Shown piece by piece: positions 31,480 through 39,628 of a DNA stretch of 64,000 bases. Each line of letters opens with the position of its first letter. Within the stretch, counting starts at the first letter, position 1. The notes under the pieces were generated by a model, which searched no databases, was not told the DNA's origin, and saw only the letters and a list, made by a program, of their open reading frames with translations. A program made the translations under genes and the position numbers. This DNA is from Nocardia rhizosphaerihabitans (GTDB lineage Bacteria; Actinomycetota; Actinomycetes; Mycobacteriales; Mycobacteriaceae), in contig NZ_BMNE01000005.1 in assembly GCF_014646295.1 (NCBI RefSeq), positions 225,743 to 289,742 of the forward strand. Reading direction: 5' to 3'.

Positions 31480-33177
31480 TCAGCCCCGCAGGGCGGAGGC
31501 GAAGATGCCGAGCAGGCGGGTCGGCTTGCCGTCGCCGTAGAACTCGGTCAGCTTGCGGCCGGTGGCCGTTCCGGTCTTGTTGGAGACGAACCACGGCGGC
31601 TTCGGGGTGGTGGTGAATTCGCCGCGCAGGATCGAGCGCGGTGCGGGCCGGAACGGTCCGCGCACCACGGTGCGTTCCACGTCGTCGAGCAGGAAGGCGT
31701 TGTGCACGACGCCGATGCCGCTCTGGATGTCGTCGAGCGTGTGGCCGGGGAAGGCGCCCCAGCTCGCGCGCGGGGTCAGGAAGGCCAGACCGGTCCAGGA
31801 GTTGAGCGCGACGGTGCCGTAGCGCAGGTCCTCGATCGCGGAGTCGAGCTTGTCGCCCAGTTCCTTGATGGTCGCCGGGTGTGCGATGATGTTGGCCCCG
31901 AGCGTGCCCATCAGCTCCTCGTTGGCGAAATCGACCGCGTTGCGCAGGAACTCGTCGCCGGTGCCCGCGAGCTCGACCACGCCGAGGACGGGGGAGAAGT
32001 ACTCCGTGCGCAACAGCGGAGTGTCGCTGGTCGGCAGGTTCTCGACCAGGACCCGGCCGTTGGCCCGCTCGGAACCGGGGTAGTCCGCCAGCGCGCCCTC
32101 GACCCGCCCGCCGCTGCCGGGGTAGTAGGCGGGACGCGACGGCGCGTTATCGATCGCGGAGCGCAGCTCGGTGAGGAACTGTTCCTTGAGCGGCCAGTCC
32201 GCGCTGAGCACCACGGTCTGCGCCGCGACGCAGTTGTAGCCGCCGTTGTGCAGACGCTGGGTCGCCACGTGCTCGGCCTGGAACTTCAGGTCGGCCGCCG
32301 TCCAGTCGCCCGGGACGACGATGCACGGCGCGACGCCGCCGAGCTCGCTGGTGATCGGCTTGTCCAGCGCGGGCTCGCCGGTCTGCTTGCGCTGCGCGCC
32401 CTGCTCGCCGGGGCCCCACACGATCGCGTCGTGGGTGGGCGCGCCGCCGGTCATGTGCACGTGCGCGACCTGCGGGTGGTTCACCAGGTAGCCGCCCTCC
32501 GGCGCGCCACCGGTGAGGATGCGGACGGCGCCGATCGCGATGAACGGCGCGAAGATCGCCTGGAACACCGGTAGCAGCGGATCGGTGATCGGGTTGAGCT
32601 TGAGCGCGACGACCCGATTGTTGGCGTAGAGCTCGTAGAGGGTGTCCAGCGGCGCGATCGACATGATGTTGCCCGCGCCGAGCACGGCCCCGACGCCACC
32701 GGTCGCGGCCGGGTCGAGCTGGGCGAGGCCCGCCTTGCGCCGCGCGGTCGCCGCGTCGACGCCGGGCCGCAGCCACACATCGGCGCTGAACCCGTTGAGC
32801 AGCAGCCTGTCGTAGCCGCTGTGCGGCAGGGCGGGCACCGACACGCGGCCGCCGGGCGCGGTACCGAACTCGACACCGTCGAGCGGGCTCGCGCCACGTT
32901 CGAGCGCGGCCATCGACTCGGCCAGCGCCTGCGCGCCGCCGAGCATCGTCATCGGGCCCGACATCCACTCCTCACCGGCCAGCGGGCTGTCGGCGGGCAG
33001 CTGCTTGATGGTGCAGGCGGCCGCGACCCAGGCCTCGGCGTTGCGGGCGGTGAGCGCGTGGAGTTCCTCGAGCAGTTCGCGGCGGCGACGCAGATCCGTC
33101 GCGGCCCAGGTCTTCTCCCCTTGTGTGAGATCGGCGAGTGCGTTGTCGATGACGGCGGTGTCGAAAGTAGTACTCAC
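31480..33177 (-). CDS. Aldehyde dehydrogenase superfamily protein
   Basis: About 565 residues from GTG 33177, which follows a CATAGT -10-like hexamer by 7 bases (leaderless). ALDH landmarks include 'GGVGAVLGAGNIMSIAPLDTLYELYANNRVVALKLNP' (cofactor site), the general-base region 'ITSELGGVAPCIVVPGDW', and the catalytic Cys in 'HNGGYNCVAAQTVVL'. The C-terminal 'GTLGANIIAHP' and 'YGTVALNSWTGLAFLTP' follow. The protein is longer than the usual 480-500 residues, with an extended C-terminus ('PRSILRGEFTTTPKPPWFVSNK') and sequence features closer to acyl-CoA reductase/ALDH hybrids. The substrate is unknown. It is divergent from serS, 57 bp apart. Confidence 0.87.
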   Translation of the reverse strand: MSTTFDTAVIDNALADLTQGEKTWAATDLRRRRELLEELHALTARNAEAWVAAACTIKQLPADSPLAGEEWMSGPMTMLGGAQALAESMAALERGASPLDGVEFGTAPGGRVSVPALPHSGYDRLLLNGFSADVWLRPGVDAATARRKAGLAQLDPAATGGVGAVLGAGNIMSIAPLDTLYELYANNRVVALKLNPITDPLLPVFQAIFAPFIAIGAVRILTGGAPEGGYLVNHPQVAHVHMTGGAPTHDAIVWGPGEQGAQRKQTGEPALDKPITSELGGVAPCIVVPGDWTAADLKFQAEHVATQRLHNGGYNCVAAQTVVLSADWPLKEQFLTELRSAIDNAPSRPAYYPGSGGRVEGALADYPGSERANGRVLVENLPTSDTPLLRTEYFSPVLGVVELAGTGDEFLRNAVDFANEELMGTLGANIIAHPATIKELGDKLDSAIEDLRYGTVALNSWTGLAFLTPRASWGAFPGHTLDDIQSGIGVVHNAFLLDDVERTVVRGPFRPAPRSILRGEFTTTPKPPWFVSNKTGTATGRKLTEFYGDGKPTRLLGIFASALRG

Positions 33178-33234
33178 ACCGGCAACTATGCCCCTGTTCC
33201 GGCCACAAGGCATCAGCTACTAGGCTGTTTTCCT

Positions 33235-34491
33235 ATGATCGACCTCCGATTCCTGCGCGAGAACCCGGAAGCCGTCCGAGCCTCGCAGCGGGCCCGCGGT
33301 GAGGACCCCGCTCTCGTCGACGCCCTGCTCGAAGCCGACGCCGCGCGCCGGGCCGCGGTCGCCACCGCCGACACGTTGCGTGCCGAGCACAAGGCGATGG
33401 GCAAGGTGATCGGCAAGGCGAGCAAGGAGGAGCGCCCGTCGCTGCTCGCCGCCGCGACCGACATGTCCGCCAAGGTCAAGGAGGCCGAGGTCGCCCAGAA
33501 CGCGGCCGACGCCGATCTCGATGCCGCGCACCGCGCCATCTCCAATGTGGTGCAGGAGGGCGCGCCCGCGGGCGGCGAGGACGACTACATCGTGCTCGAG
33601 ACCGTCGGCACCCCGCCGGAGTTCGACTTCGAGCCCAAGGATCACCTCGAGCTCGGCGAGTCGCTCGGCCTGATCGATATGGAGCGCGGCGCCAAGGTGT
33701 CGGGCTCACGGTTCTACTTCCTCACCGGCGCGGGCGCGCTGTTGCAGCTGGGCCTGTTGCAGCTGGCCGCGCAGAAGGCCGTCGCCAACGGCTTCACCAT
33801 GATGATCCCGCCGGTGCTGGTGCGCCCGGAGATCATGGCGGGCACCGGCTTCCTCGGCCAGCATTCGGCCGAGGTCTATCACCTGGCCGACGACGATCTG
33901 TACCTCGTCGGCACCTCTGAGGTGCCGCTGGCCGGCTACCACGCCGAGGAGATCCTCGACTTGAGCGCGGGCCCGAAGCGGTACGCGGGCTGGTCGTCGT
34001 GTTTCCGGCGCGAGGCCGGTAGCTACGGCAAGGACACCCGCGGCATCATCCGCGTGCACCAGTTCGACAAGGTGGAGATGTTCGTCTACACCACCCCCGA
34101 GCAGGCCGATGCCGAGCATCAGCGGTTGCTGGCCTGGGAGCGCGAGATGCTGGCCGCGATCGATGTGCCCTACCGGGTGATCGATGTGGCCGCGGGCGAT
34201 CTGGGCAGCTCGGCGGCCCGCAAATTCGACTGCGAGGCCTGGGTGCCGACCCAGCAGACCTACCGCGAGCTCACCTCCACCTCGAACTGCACCACCTTCC
34301 AGGCGCGCAGGCTCTCGATCCGCTACCGGGACGAGAACGGAAAGCCGCAGGTCGCGGCCACGCTCAACGGCACGCTGGCGACCACGCGCTGGATCGTCGC
34401 GATCCTGGAGAACCATCAGCAGGCCGACGGTTCGGTGCGGGTCCCCGCGGCGTTGGTGCCGTTCGTCGGCACCGACGTACTGAAACCGTAG
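33235..34491 (+). CDS. serS: Seryl-tRNA synthetase
   Basis: A 418-residue class II synthetase. The N-terminal coiled-coil arm spans residues about 25-105 ('LLEADAARRAAVATADTLRAEHKAMGK'). The catalytic core holds motif 1 ('ANGFTMMIPPVLVRPEIM'), motif 2 ('SCFRREAGSYGKDTRGIIRVHQFDKVE') and motif 3 ('NGTLATTRWIVAILENHQ'). The TxE serine-binding loop is 'VGTSEVPLAGYH'. It charges tRNA-Ser (and tRNA-Sec) with serine. The ATG at 33235 sits 8 bases after TAGGCT, a -10-like box, so the transcript has almost no leader. Position between Rv3835/3836-type genes and the GGDEF-EAL gene matches mycobacterial-like synteny on one side. Confidence 0.97.
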   Translation: MIDLRFLRENPEAVRASQRARGEDPALVDALLEADAARRAAVATADTLRAEHKAMGKVIGKASKEERPSLLAAATDMSAKVKEAEVAQNAADADLDAAHRAISNVVQEGAPAGGEDDYIVLETVGTPPEFDFEPKDHLELGESLGLIDMERGAKVSGSRFYFLTGAGALLQLGLLQLAAQKAVANGFTMMIPPVLVRPEIMAGTGFLGQHSAEVYHLADDDLYLVGTSEVPLAGYHAEEILDLSAGPKRYAGWSSCFRREAGSYGKDTRGIIRVHQFDKVEMFVYTTPEQADAEHQRLLAWEREMLAAIDVPYRVIDVAAGDLGSSAARKFDCEAWVPTQQTYRELTSTSNCTTFQARRLSIRYRDENGKPQVAATLNGTLATTRWIVAILENHQQADGSVRVPAALVPFVGTDVLKP

Positions 34492-34555
34492 AGCTCTTCA
34501 CTGTTTGCCGGAATCACTTTTGTTGATGTGGCAAACGCCCTGACCGAACAACATC

Positions 34556-34561
34556 TAGGCT
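34556..34561 (+). promoter_or_regulatory. -10-like box of the GGDEF-EAL gene
   Basis: TAGGCT lies 7 bp upstream of GTG 34569, the spacing expected for a leaderless transcript. The same hexamer precedes serS at 33221-33226. An inverted repeat GTTTGCC...GGCAAAC lies just upstream, between about 34503 and 34547. Confidence 0.45.
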
Positions 34562-34568
34562 GGTGCTC

Positions 34569-36410
34569 GTGCGAGGAATCGGGGCGCGCGGCGATACCCG
34601 AACCCGGGTGCGGGCGGCATCGGCGTTGGCGACGGCAAAGGTCATGGCCAGGACAACGGGGGCGTTCTACGTCCTCGGCGGTGTCCTCGGCCTGACGATC
34701 ACTGCCATCGCACCGGGTGACGACGGTAGTCGGCTGCTGGTCGGTACGGCGGCCGCGGTCGCGCTGGTGCTCGGTCTGACATTGCTGGCGTGGGGTCCGC
34801 GGATGCCGCACACCCTGCACCACCTCTACCTGGCGACCGCGACCGTCCTGGTGACGATCGCGGTGCACTCCTTCCCGAACCTGGTCGGCGGCATCACGCT
34901 GGCCTCGTTCTACGTCTTCGTCGCCTGCGATGCCGCGCTGTTCTTCGCCTGGCCGCAGGCCGCCGCGCACATCGGCTTCGCCATGGTGCTGTGCCTGTGG
35001 GTGCTGCCCGACCGTGGCCTGCCGTGGTGGTCGGGCATGATCCCGGCCGGCGTCACCTTCGGCGCGGGCGTGGTCGTCGGCATCCTGACCAGGATGGCCT
35101 CGGACGCCGACATAGACGTGCTCACCGGTCTGCTGAACCGGCGCGGCTTCGAGAAGCAGCTCAACCCCGCGATCGATGCGGCGGGCCGCAGCGGTCAGGG
35201 CCTTGCCCTGGTCCTGGTCGACCTGGACCGCTTCCAGAAGATCAACGATCACCTCGGCCACCGGGCCGGTGACGCGGTCCTGCAGCGGGTCGCCGACACC
35301 TGGCTCGACCTGCTCGCCCCCGACCAGGTGCTGGCCCGCCTCGGCGGCGACGTCTTCGCGCTGCTGCTGCCCGGCACCACCGAGCAGGCCGCGATCCTGC
35401 TCACCGAGAAACTGCGCGCCGCGGTGACCATGGGCTGTTCGGCCGGTGTCACCTCCTGGCAGCCGGGCGAATCCGGTTCGTTGCTGATCAGCCGCGCCGA
35501 TGTCGGCCTGTACCGGGCCAAGCAGGCAGGCCGCAACCGCACGGTGCTCGAGTCGTCGCGGCAGCTGCCGCTGGCAGTGGAGCTGCGCGAGGCGATCGAC
35601 CGCGGCGCCCTCGACGTGCACTATCAGCCGATCGTCAGCCTGACCGAGGACGGCGGCCAGGCGGTCGGTGTCGAGGCGCTGCTGCGCTGGTCGTCGAACG
35701 CCCAGCCCGAGGTCACCACCGAGGGCCTGATCCGGGTCGCCGAGGAATACGACCTCATCTCCGACCTGGACGAGCTGGTCCTGCGCCGTGCCTGCGCCGA
35801 CGCCGCCCGCCTGCAGGAAAGCTTCGCCTCGCTCGACCTGACCCTCAACGTCAACGTCTCCGGCCTGGAACTGGCCGAACCCGACTACGCCGAGCGGGTC
35901 GCGACCATCCTCAACGACACCGGCTGGCCCGCCGACCAGCTCGTCCTCGAGGTCACCGAGAGCGAACTGGCCGCCGAATCGCAGACCGCGATCACCAACC
36001 TGCACACTCTGCGCGACCGTGGCGTGCGCATCGCCATCGACGATTTCGGCACCGGCTACTCCTCGCTGAGCCGCCTGGCCACCATCCCCAGCGACATCCT
36101 CAAGGTCGACCAGTCCTTCGTCGCCGCGATCCGCTCCGATTCGCCGGCGCCGCCGCTGCTCGGTGTCATCGCCGCGCTCAGCAAGTCGCTGGATCTGCAG
36201 GTCATCGCCGAGGGCGTGGAAACCGAATACCAGGCGGCGGTCCTCACCGAGCTCGGCTTCGCGCTGGCCCAGGGCTACCACTACAGCGATTCGCATCCGG
36301 TCTCGGAACTGATCAACGACCTCAACGACCTCAACGACGGTAAACCGCGGATCGGCACCTCCGACGACGACGATTCGCTGTCCGAGAGCGGCTGGATCCC
36401 CCTCGGATAA
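34569..36410 (+). CDS. Membrane-bound GGDEF-EAL protein, likely c-di-GMP phosphodiesterase
   Basis: About 613 residues. Six or so membrane helices (residues 30-180) precede the GGDEF domain. Its signature reads 'ARLGGDVFALLLPG', so the catalytic Glu is Val and cyclase activity is doubtful. The EAL domain is intact: 'VGVEALLRW', 'NVNVSGLEL', 'EVTESELA', 'IAIDDFGTGYSSL', 'DILKVDQSFV' and 'VIAEGVETEYQ' supply the metal and base residues. The expected role is hydrolysis of cyclic di-GMP at the membrane, with the degenerate GGDEF perhaps binding GTP as a regulator. Start GTG 34569 is chosen by its -10 spacing; GTG 34563 is two codons earlier. Confidence 0.92.
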   Translation: MRGIGARGDTRTRVRAASALATAKVMARTTGAFYVLGGVLGLTITAIAPGDDGSRLLVGTAAAVALVLGLTLLAWGPRMPHTLHHLYLATATVLVTIAVHSFPNLVGGITLASFYVFVACDAALFFAWPQAAAHIGFAMVLCLWVLPDRGLPWWSGMIPAGVTFGAGVVVGILTRMASDADIDVLTGLLNRRGFEKQLNPAIDAAGRSGQGLALVLVDLDRFQKINDHLGHRAGDAVLQRVADTWLDLLAPDQVLARLGGDVFALLLPGTTEQAAILLTEKLRAAVTMGCSAGVTSWQPGESGSLLISRADVGLYRAKQAGRNRTVLESSRQLPLAVELREAIDRGALDVHYQPIVSLTEDGGQAVGVEALLRWSSNAQPEVTTEGLIRVAEEYDLISDLDELVLRRACADAARLQESFASLDLTLNVNVSGLELAEPDYAERVATILNDTGWPADQLVLEVTESELAAESQTAITNLHTLRDRGVRIAIDDFGTGYSSLSRLATIPSDILKVDQSFVAAIRSDSPAPPLLGVIAALSKSLDLQVIAEGVETEYQAAVLTELGFALAQGYHYSDSHPVSELINDLNDLNDGKPRIGTSDDDDSLSESGWIPLG

Positions 36411-36450
36411 TCGCTTGACGCACCGCGCGTGCGCGGCGAACCATGGACGC

Positions 36451-36477
36451 ATGCGCATGCTCATCTACGGCTGTTGA
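36451..36477 (+). pseudogene. Possible 5' remnant of a ketopantoate-reductase-like gene
   Basis: ATG 36451 encodes MRMLIYGC then stop. 'MRMLIYG' is the usual opening of ketopantoate reductase/PanE-like proteins, just before their GxGxxG loop. No further homologous sequence follows. Eight codons are too few for certainty; it may be chance. Confidence 0.25.
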
Positions 36478-36507
36478 TCTTCGGAGCTCCGACGACTCGG
36501 TGCGGCG

Positions 36508-37827
36508 GTGGTGTCACGGTTGACCCGTGAACCGGTCGGCGTCCGCGGGGTCGCCATTCGCGCGGTCCTGTTCAAGGGCACGCGCGACCTCCTGCCGATC
36601 TATGCCCTCTACGGCGTGCTGTTCGCCGATCACGGCCTGAGCACTGCGCAGATTTCCCTGTTGCTCGCCCTCTGGTCGGTGACCGCGTTCGTGCTGGAGG
36701 TTCCGTCGGGCGCGTGGGCCGACACCGTCTCCCGGCGTGCGCTGCTGGTTCTGAGTTCGCTCCTGCAGGCGACCTGCTTCGCGCTGTGGATGCTGGCGCC
36801 GTCGTTCCTCGGATTCGCGCTGGGATTCGTGGTGTGGGGTGTCGCCTCGTCCCTGGAATCGGGCACGTTCGAGGCGCTGATCTACGACGACCTCGTCGTC
36901 CGCGGCGAACCGTCGGCCTACGCCTCGATCATGGGCTGGGCGCGCGGTGCGCAGGAAACCACGGTGCTGGTGGCGATTCTGGCGGCCGCGCCGCTGTTCG
37001 CGCTCGGTGGCTATCCGCTGGTCGGCTGGGTCAGCGTCGGTATCGCCTTGCTGCACACGCTGACCGCGGTCGCGCTGCCGAGCGCGCCGGTCGCCATCTC
37101 CGCCGGCGCCGTCGACGACCTCGACGACGAGCCACCGGGCACTGCCGGGCCACACGTCGTCCCTGGGTCGTCGCAGTCGATGTCCGGCGCCGAGCCCGGG
37201 GGACTGTCCCGCTACGTGACCATGCTGCGCACCGGCACCGCCGAGGCGTTCCGGGTTCGCCGGGTTCGCCGAGGAGTCCTGTTGGGCGCCTTGCTCTATG
37301 GCGTCACCGCCTTCGACGAGTACTTCGGTCTGCTCGCGGTCTCCGGCGGTGCTTCGACCAGCACCTCCGCGCTGCTGGTCGCCGTGACGGTGGCGGGCTC
37401 GCTCGTGGGTTCCGTGCTGGCAGGCCGCACCGAAGTCGTCCCGGCCCGCTGGCTGGCCGTCGCGCTGTTCCTCGCCGGAATCCTGTTCATCGCGGGATCG
37501 CTGGCGGTGGGCGCCGCGCTCACGGCAGGCCCGTGGCTGCTGTGGGTCGGTTTCGCCGGGATCGGCATCGCCTACGGTATCGACTTCAACATCGAGGTGG
37601 TGGCGGGCGCCCGCCTGCAGGCCGCCATCGAGGGCCGTGCGCGCGCGACCGTCCTCTCGTTCTCCGGCCTGCTCTCGGAGATCGTGGCCCTGCTGGTCTT
37701 CGGCTTCGTCGCCGCGGCCACCCAGTGGCTGACGATGTCGGCCACGATCGCCCTGCTCGGCACGGTCCTGCTCGTGTCCGCGCTGCTCACCCCGAGCTGG
37801 CTGCCGCCACGGGCGGACGACGACTGA
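36508..37827 (+). CDS. MFS transporter
   Basis: A 439-residue protein with about 12 membrane helices in two halves separated by an acidic, Pro/Ser-rich loop (residues about 197-235). The first half has the loop 2-3 signature 'PSGAWADTVSRRALLVLSS', a variant of the MFS GxxxDRxGRR motif. 'ESGTFEALIYDDLVVRGEPSAYASIMGWARG' in the first half is typical of the MFS group that includes tetracycline/antibiotic efflux-like exporters. The substrate is unknown. Start is GTG 36508; a second GTG follows at once. It is convergent with the HD-like gene, with stop codons directly adjacent (TGATCA). Confidence 0.85.
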   Translation: MVSRLTREPVGVRGVAIRAVLFKGTRDLLPIYALYGVLFADHGLSTAQISLLLALWSVTAFVLEVPSGAWADTVSRRALLVLSSLLQATCFALWMLAPSFLGFALGFVVWGVASSLESGTFEALIYDDLVVRGEPSAYASIMGWARGAQETTVLVAILAAAPLFALGGYPLVGWVSVGIALLHTLTAVALPSAPVAISAGAVDDLDDEPPGTAGPHVVPGSSQSMSGAEPGGLSRYVTMLRTGTAEAFRVRRVRRGVLLGALLYGVTAFDEYFGLLAVSGGASTSTSALLVAVTVAGSLVGSVLAGRTEVVPARWLAVALFLAGILFIAGSLAVGAALTAGPWLLWVGFAGIGIAYGIDFNIEVVAGARLQAAIEGRARATVLSFSGLLSEIVALLVFGFVAAATQWLTMSATIALLGTVLLVSALLTPSWLPPRADDD

Positions 37828-38361
37828 TCACCACCGCAGCATCGGCAGCGGACGAAGGGGATGTCGCACGAGGTGCCGGAGCCCGCTGCGCACGAGGAAC
37901 CGATGGAACCCGGCATAGGGAAACCGCTCGACGACCTGCGCGATGAACTCCGCATCGATGCGTCCACGCAGCACGCCGTGGCCGACATCGACGCGGTCGG
38001 CCAGCCGGAACGTCTCGACCAGCGGATCCGTCCGCGCCCGCACACCGTGATGCTCGAGCACCATCGTCTGCGCGAGCTCCGGTTCGGTGATCCCGAATTC
38101 GGCCGCGAACCCGTCGACCAGGTCGGCCGACGGCCCGAGATAGTCGAACGTGCCGGCCGTCCAGATCCCGAGATCGTGCACGGCCCAGGCCAGGGCGGCG
38201 GTGTCGGGAAGTTCGCCGCCGAGCAGTTCCCGCTGGTAGTTGGCACAGCGATAGACGTGATGGCGATAGGTCCGTTCGTCCCCGCCCAGCGCCGCGTGAT
38301 GACGCTCCAGCACCGCGTCGATCACCGGATGGGACAGCATCGGAACCCTGGCCGCTGACAT
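37828..38361 (-). CDS. HD-domain-like hydrolase family protein
   Basis: About 177 residues from ATG 38361 (AGGGGG upstream). HD-like metal-binding elements are visible: 'RTYRHHVYRCANYQRELLGG' (His), 'LAWAVHDLGIWTAG' (the His-Asp pair), 'TMVLEHHGVRART' (two His) and 'FRLADRVDVGHGVLRG' (Asp). This order (H...HD...HH...D) fits HD-superfamily phosphohydrolases of small size. The nucleotide or other substrate is unknown. ATG 38385 would add 8 residues. It is divergent from the DMT transporter gene by 95 bp and may share its promoter region. Confidence 0.72.
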   Translation of the reverse strand: MSAARVPMLSHPVIDAVLERHHAALGGDERTYRHHVYRCANYQRELLGGELPDTAALAWAVHDLGIWTAGTFDYLGPSADLVDGFAAEFGITEPELAQTMVLEHHGVRARTDPLVETFRLADRVDVGHGVLRGRIDAEFIAQVVERFPYAGFHRFLVRSGLRHLVRHPLRPLPMLRW

Positions 38362-38456
38362 CGTTTTCGCCCCCTGCCGAACCATCCGGACAGCCGCCGG
38401 AGTCGCAGGTCAGTCTACTGTCGAAAGCTACGACGGCGAGCTGACGGAAGGACGCG

Positions 38457-39395
38457 GTGGTCGGGCGCAACGGTCTCGGGTTGGTCTTCGGATTCTGCAT
38501 CGGTGCCGGTGTCGCGGTGCAGGGCCGGATCAACGGCGCGCTCGGCGCCGAGCTGGGTGACGGTGTCGCGGCCGCAACGATCAGCTTCGGCACCGGCCTG
38601 CTCGTGCTGCTGATCGCCTTGGCGGCCAGTCCGGCCTTCCGGTCCGGCCTCGCGAGCGTGCGTACCGCCGTGGCCGACGGCACCGTGCGGCCGTGGCAGC
38701 TGCTCGGCGGTCTGTGCGGGGCGTTCTTCGTCGCGAGTCAGGGACTCACGATCGCCGCCATCGGCGTCACCGCGTTCACCGTCGCGGTCGTCGCCGGTCA
38801 GCTGCTCAGCAGCCTCGTCGTCGACCGCCTCGGCCTCGCCCCGAACGGCCGGACATCGATCACCCCGTGGCGGGTGGTCGCCGCCGTCCTCGGCATCGCG
38901 GGCGTCTTCCTCTCGGCGGGCGGCAATTCCGGCCCGGCCCCCGCGGCAACCGGGGTATCCGATGCCCTGCTCATCGTGCTGCCCGCGCTGGCAGGCATCG
39001 GCCTGGCCTGGCAGCAGGCGGTGAACGGCCGGGTCGGCGCGGTCGGCGGTCCCTTCCCGGCCACCCTGATCAACTTCGCCGTCGGCCTGGTCGCGCTCTG
39101 CCTGTTCGACGTGTACACCCTGCTCACCGCCGACTTCCCGGCGCACTTCCCGACGGCCCCGTGGCTCTACCTCGGCGGCCTGATCGGCGTCGCGTTCATC
39201 GCCCTCGCCGCGGTCACCGTCGGCCTGATCGGCGTCCTGCTCCTCGGCCTCACCTCGGTGGCGGGCCAGCTCGTCGCGGCGCTGCTGCTCGACGCCGCGG
39301 ACGGAAGACTGTCGGCCACCGCGGTTCTCAGCTGCGCGATCGTGCTCGGTGCGGTGGTGGTGGCGAGCCGAGCGACGCAGACGGGTGGTAGCTAG
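38457..39395 (+). CDS. DMT family transporter (YdcZ/DUF606 duplicated form)
   Basis: A 312-residue membrane protein with ten hydrophobic helices in two similar halves. Each half begins with a pattern of 'GxxxxxQxxxNxxLG': first 'GAGVAVQGRINGALGAELGDG', second 'GIGLAWQQAVNGRVGAVGGPF'. This is the fused form of the DUF606/YdcZ family within the drug/metabolite transporter superfamily; the direction and substrate are unknown. GTG 38457 is preceded by GGAAGGA. The C-terminus ends after the tenth helix with a short basic tail. It is divergent from the HD-like gene and separated by about 230 bp from the kinase block. Confidence 0.88.
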   Translation: MVGRNGLGLVFGFCIGAGVAVQGRINGALGAELGDGVAAATISFGTGLLVLLIALAASPAFRSGLASVRTAVADGTVRPWQLLGGLCGAFFVASQGLTIAAIGVTAFTVAVVAGQLLSSLVVDRLGLAPNGRTSITPWRVVAAVLGIAGVFLSAGGNSGPAPAATGVSDALLIVLPALAGIGLAWQQAVNGRVGAVGGPFPATLINFAVGLVALCLFDVYTLLTADFPAHFPTAPWLYLGGLIGVAFIALAAVTVGLIGVLLLGLTSVAGQLVAALLLDAADGRLSATAVLSCAIVLGAVVVASRATQTGGS

Positions 39396-39628
39396 CGTCA
39401 CCACCGACGATCCGTCGACCACCGCGCTGAACGTTCCCGCTAATCGGCCACGCGGGGAACCATCGGTGCATGTGGTGAATGCTCAGCGCAGTCGGCGGTC
39501 AACGCCTGGCCGCGCGGCCAGATGGGCGACGGCGCCGGGTGTTAGGTTGCTCGCGAACGAACCGAGCTCGCCGAACGATCGTGGCGAACTCGCCCGCGAT
39601 GGCGGGATCGAAGTGGGGGAGTACCGAA

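Noticed and set aside
34503..34547. GTTTGCC...GGCAAAC inverted repeat as a serS terminator
   Set aside because: The loop is about 30 bases and there is no T-tract; more likely incidental or promoter-related.
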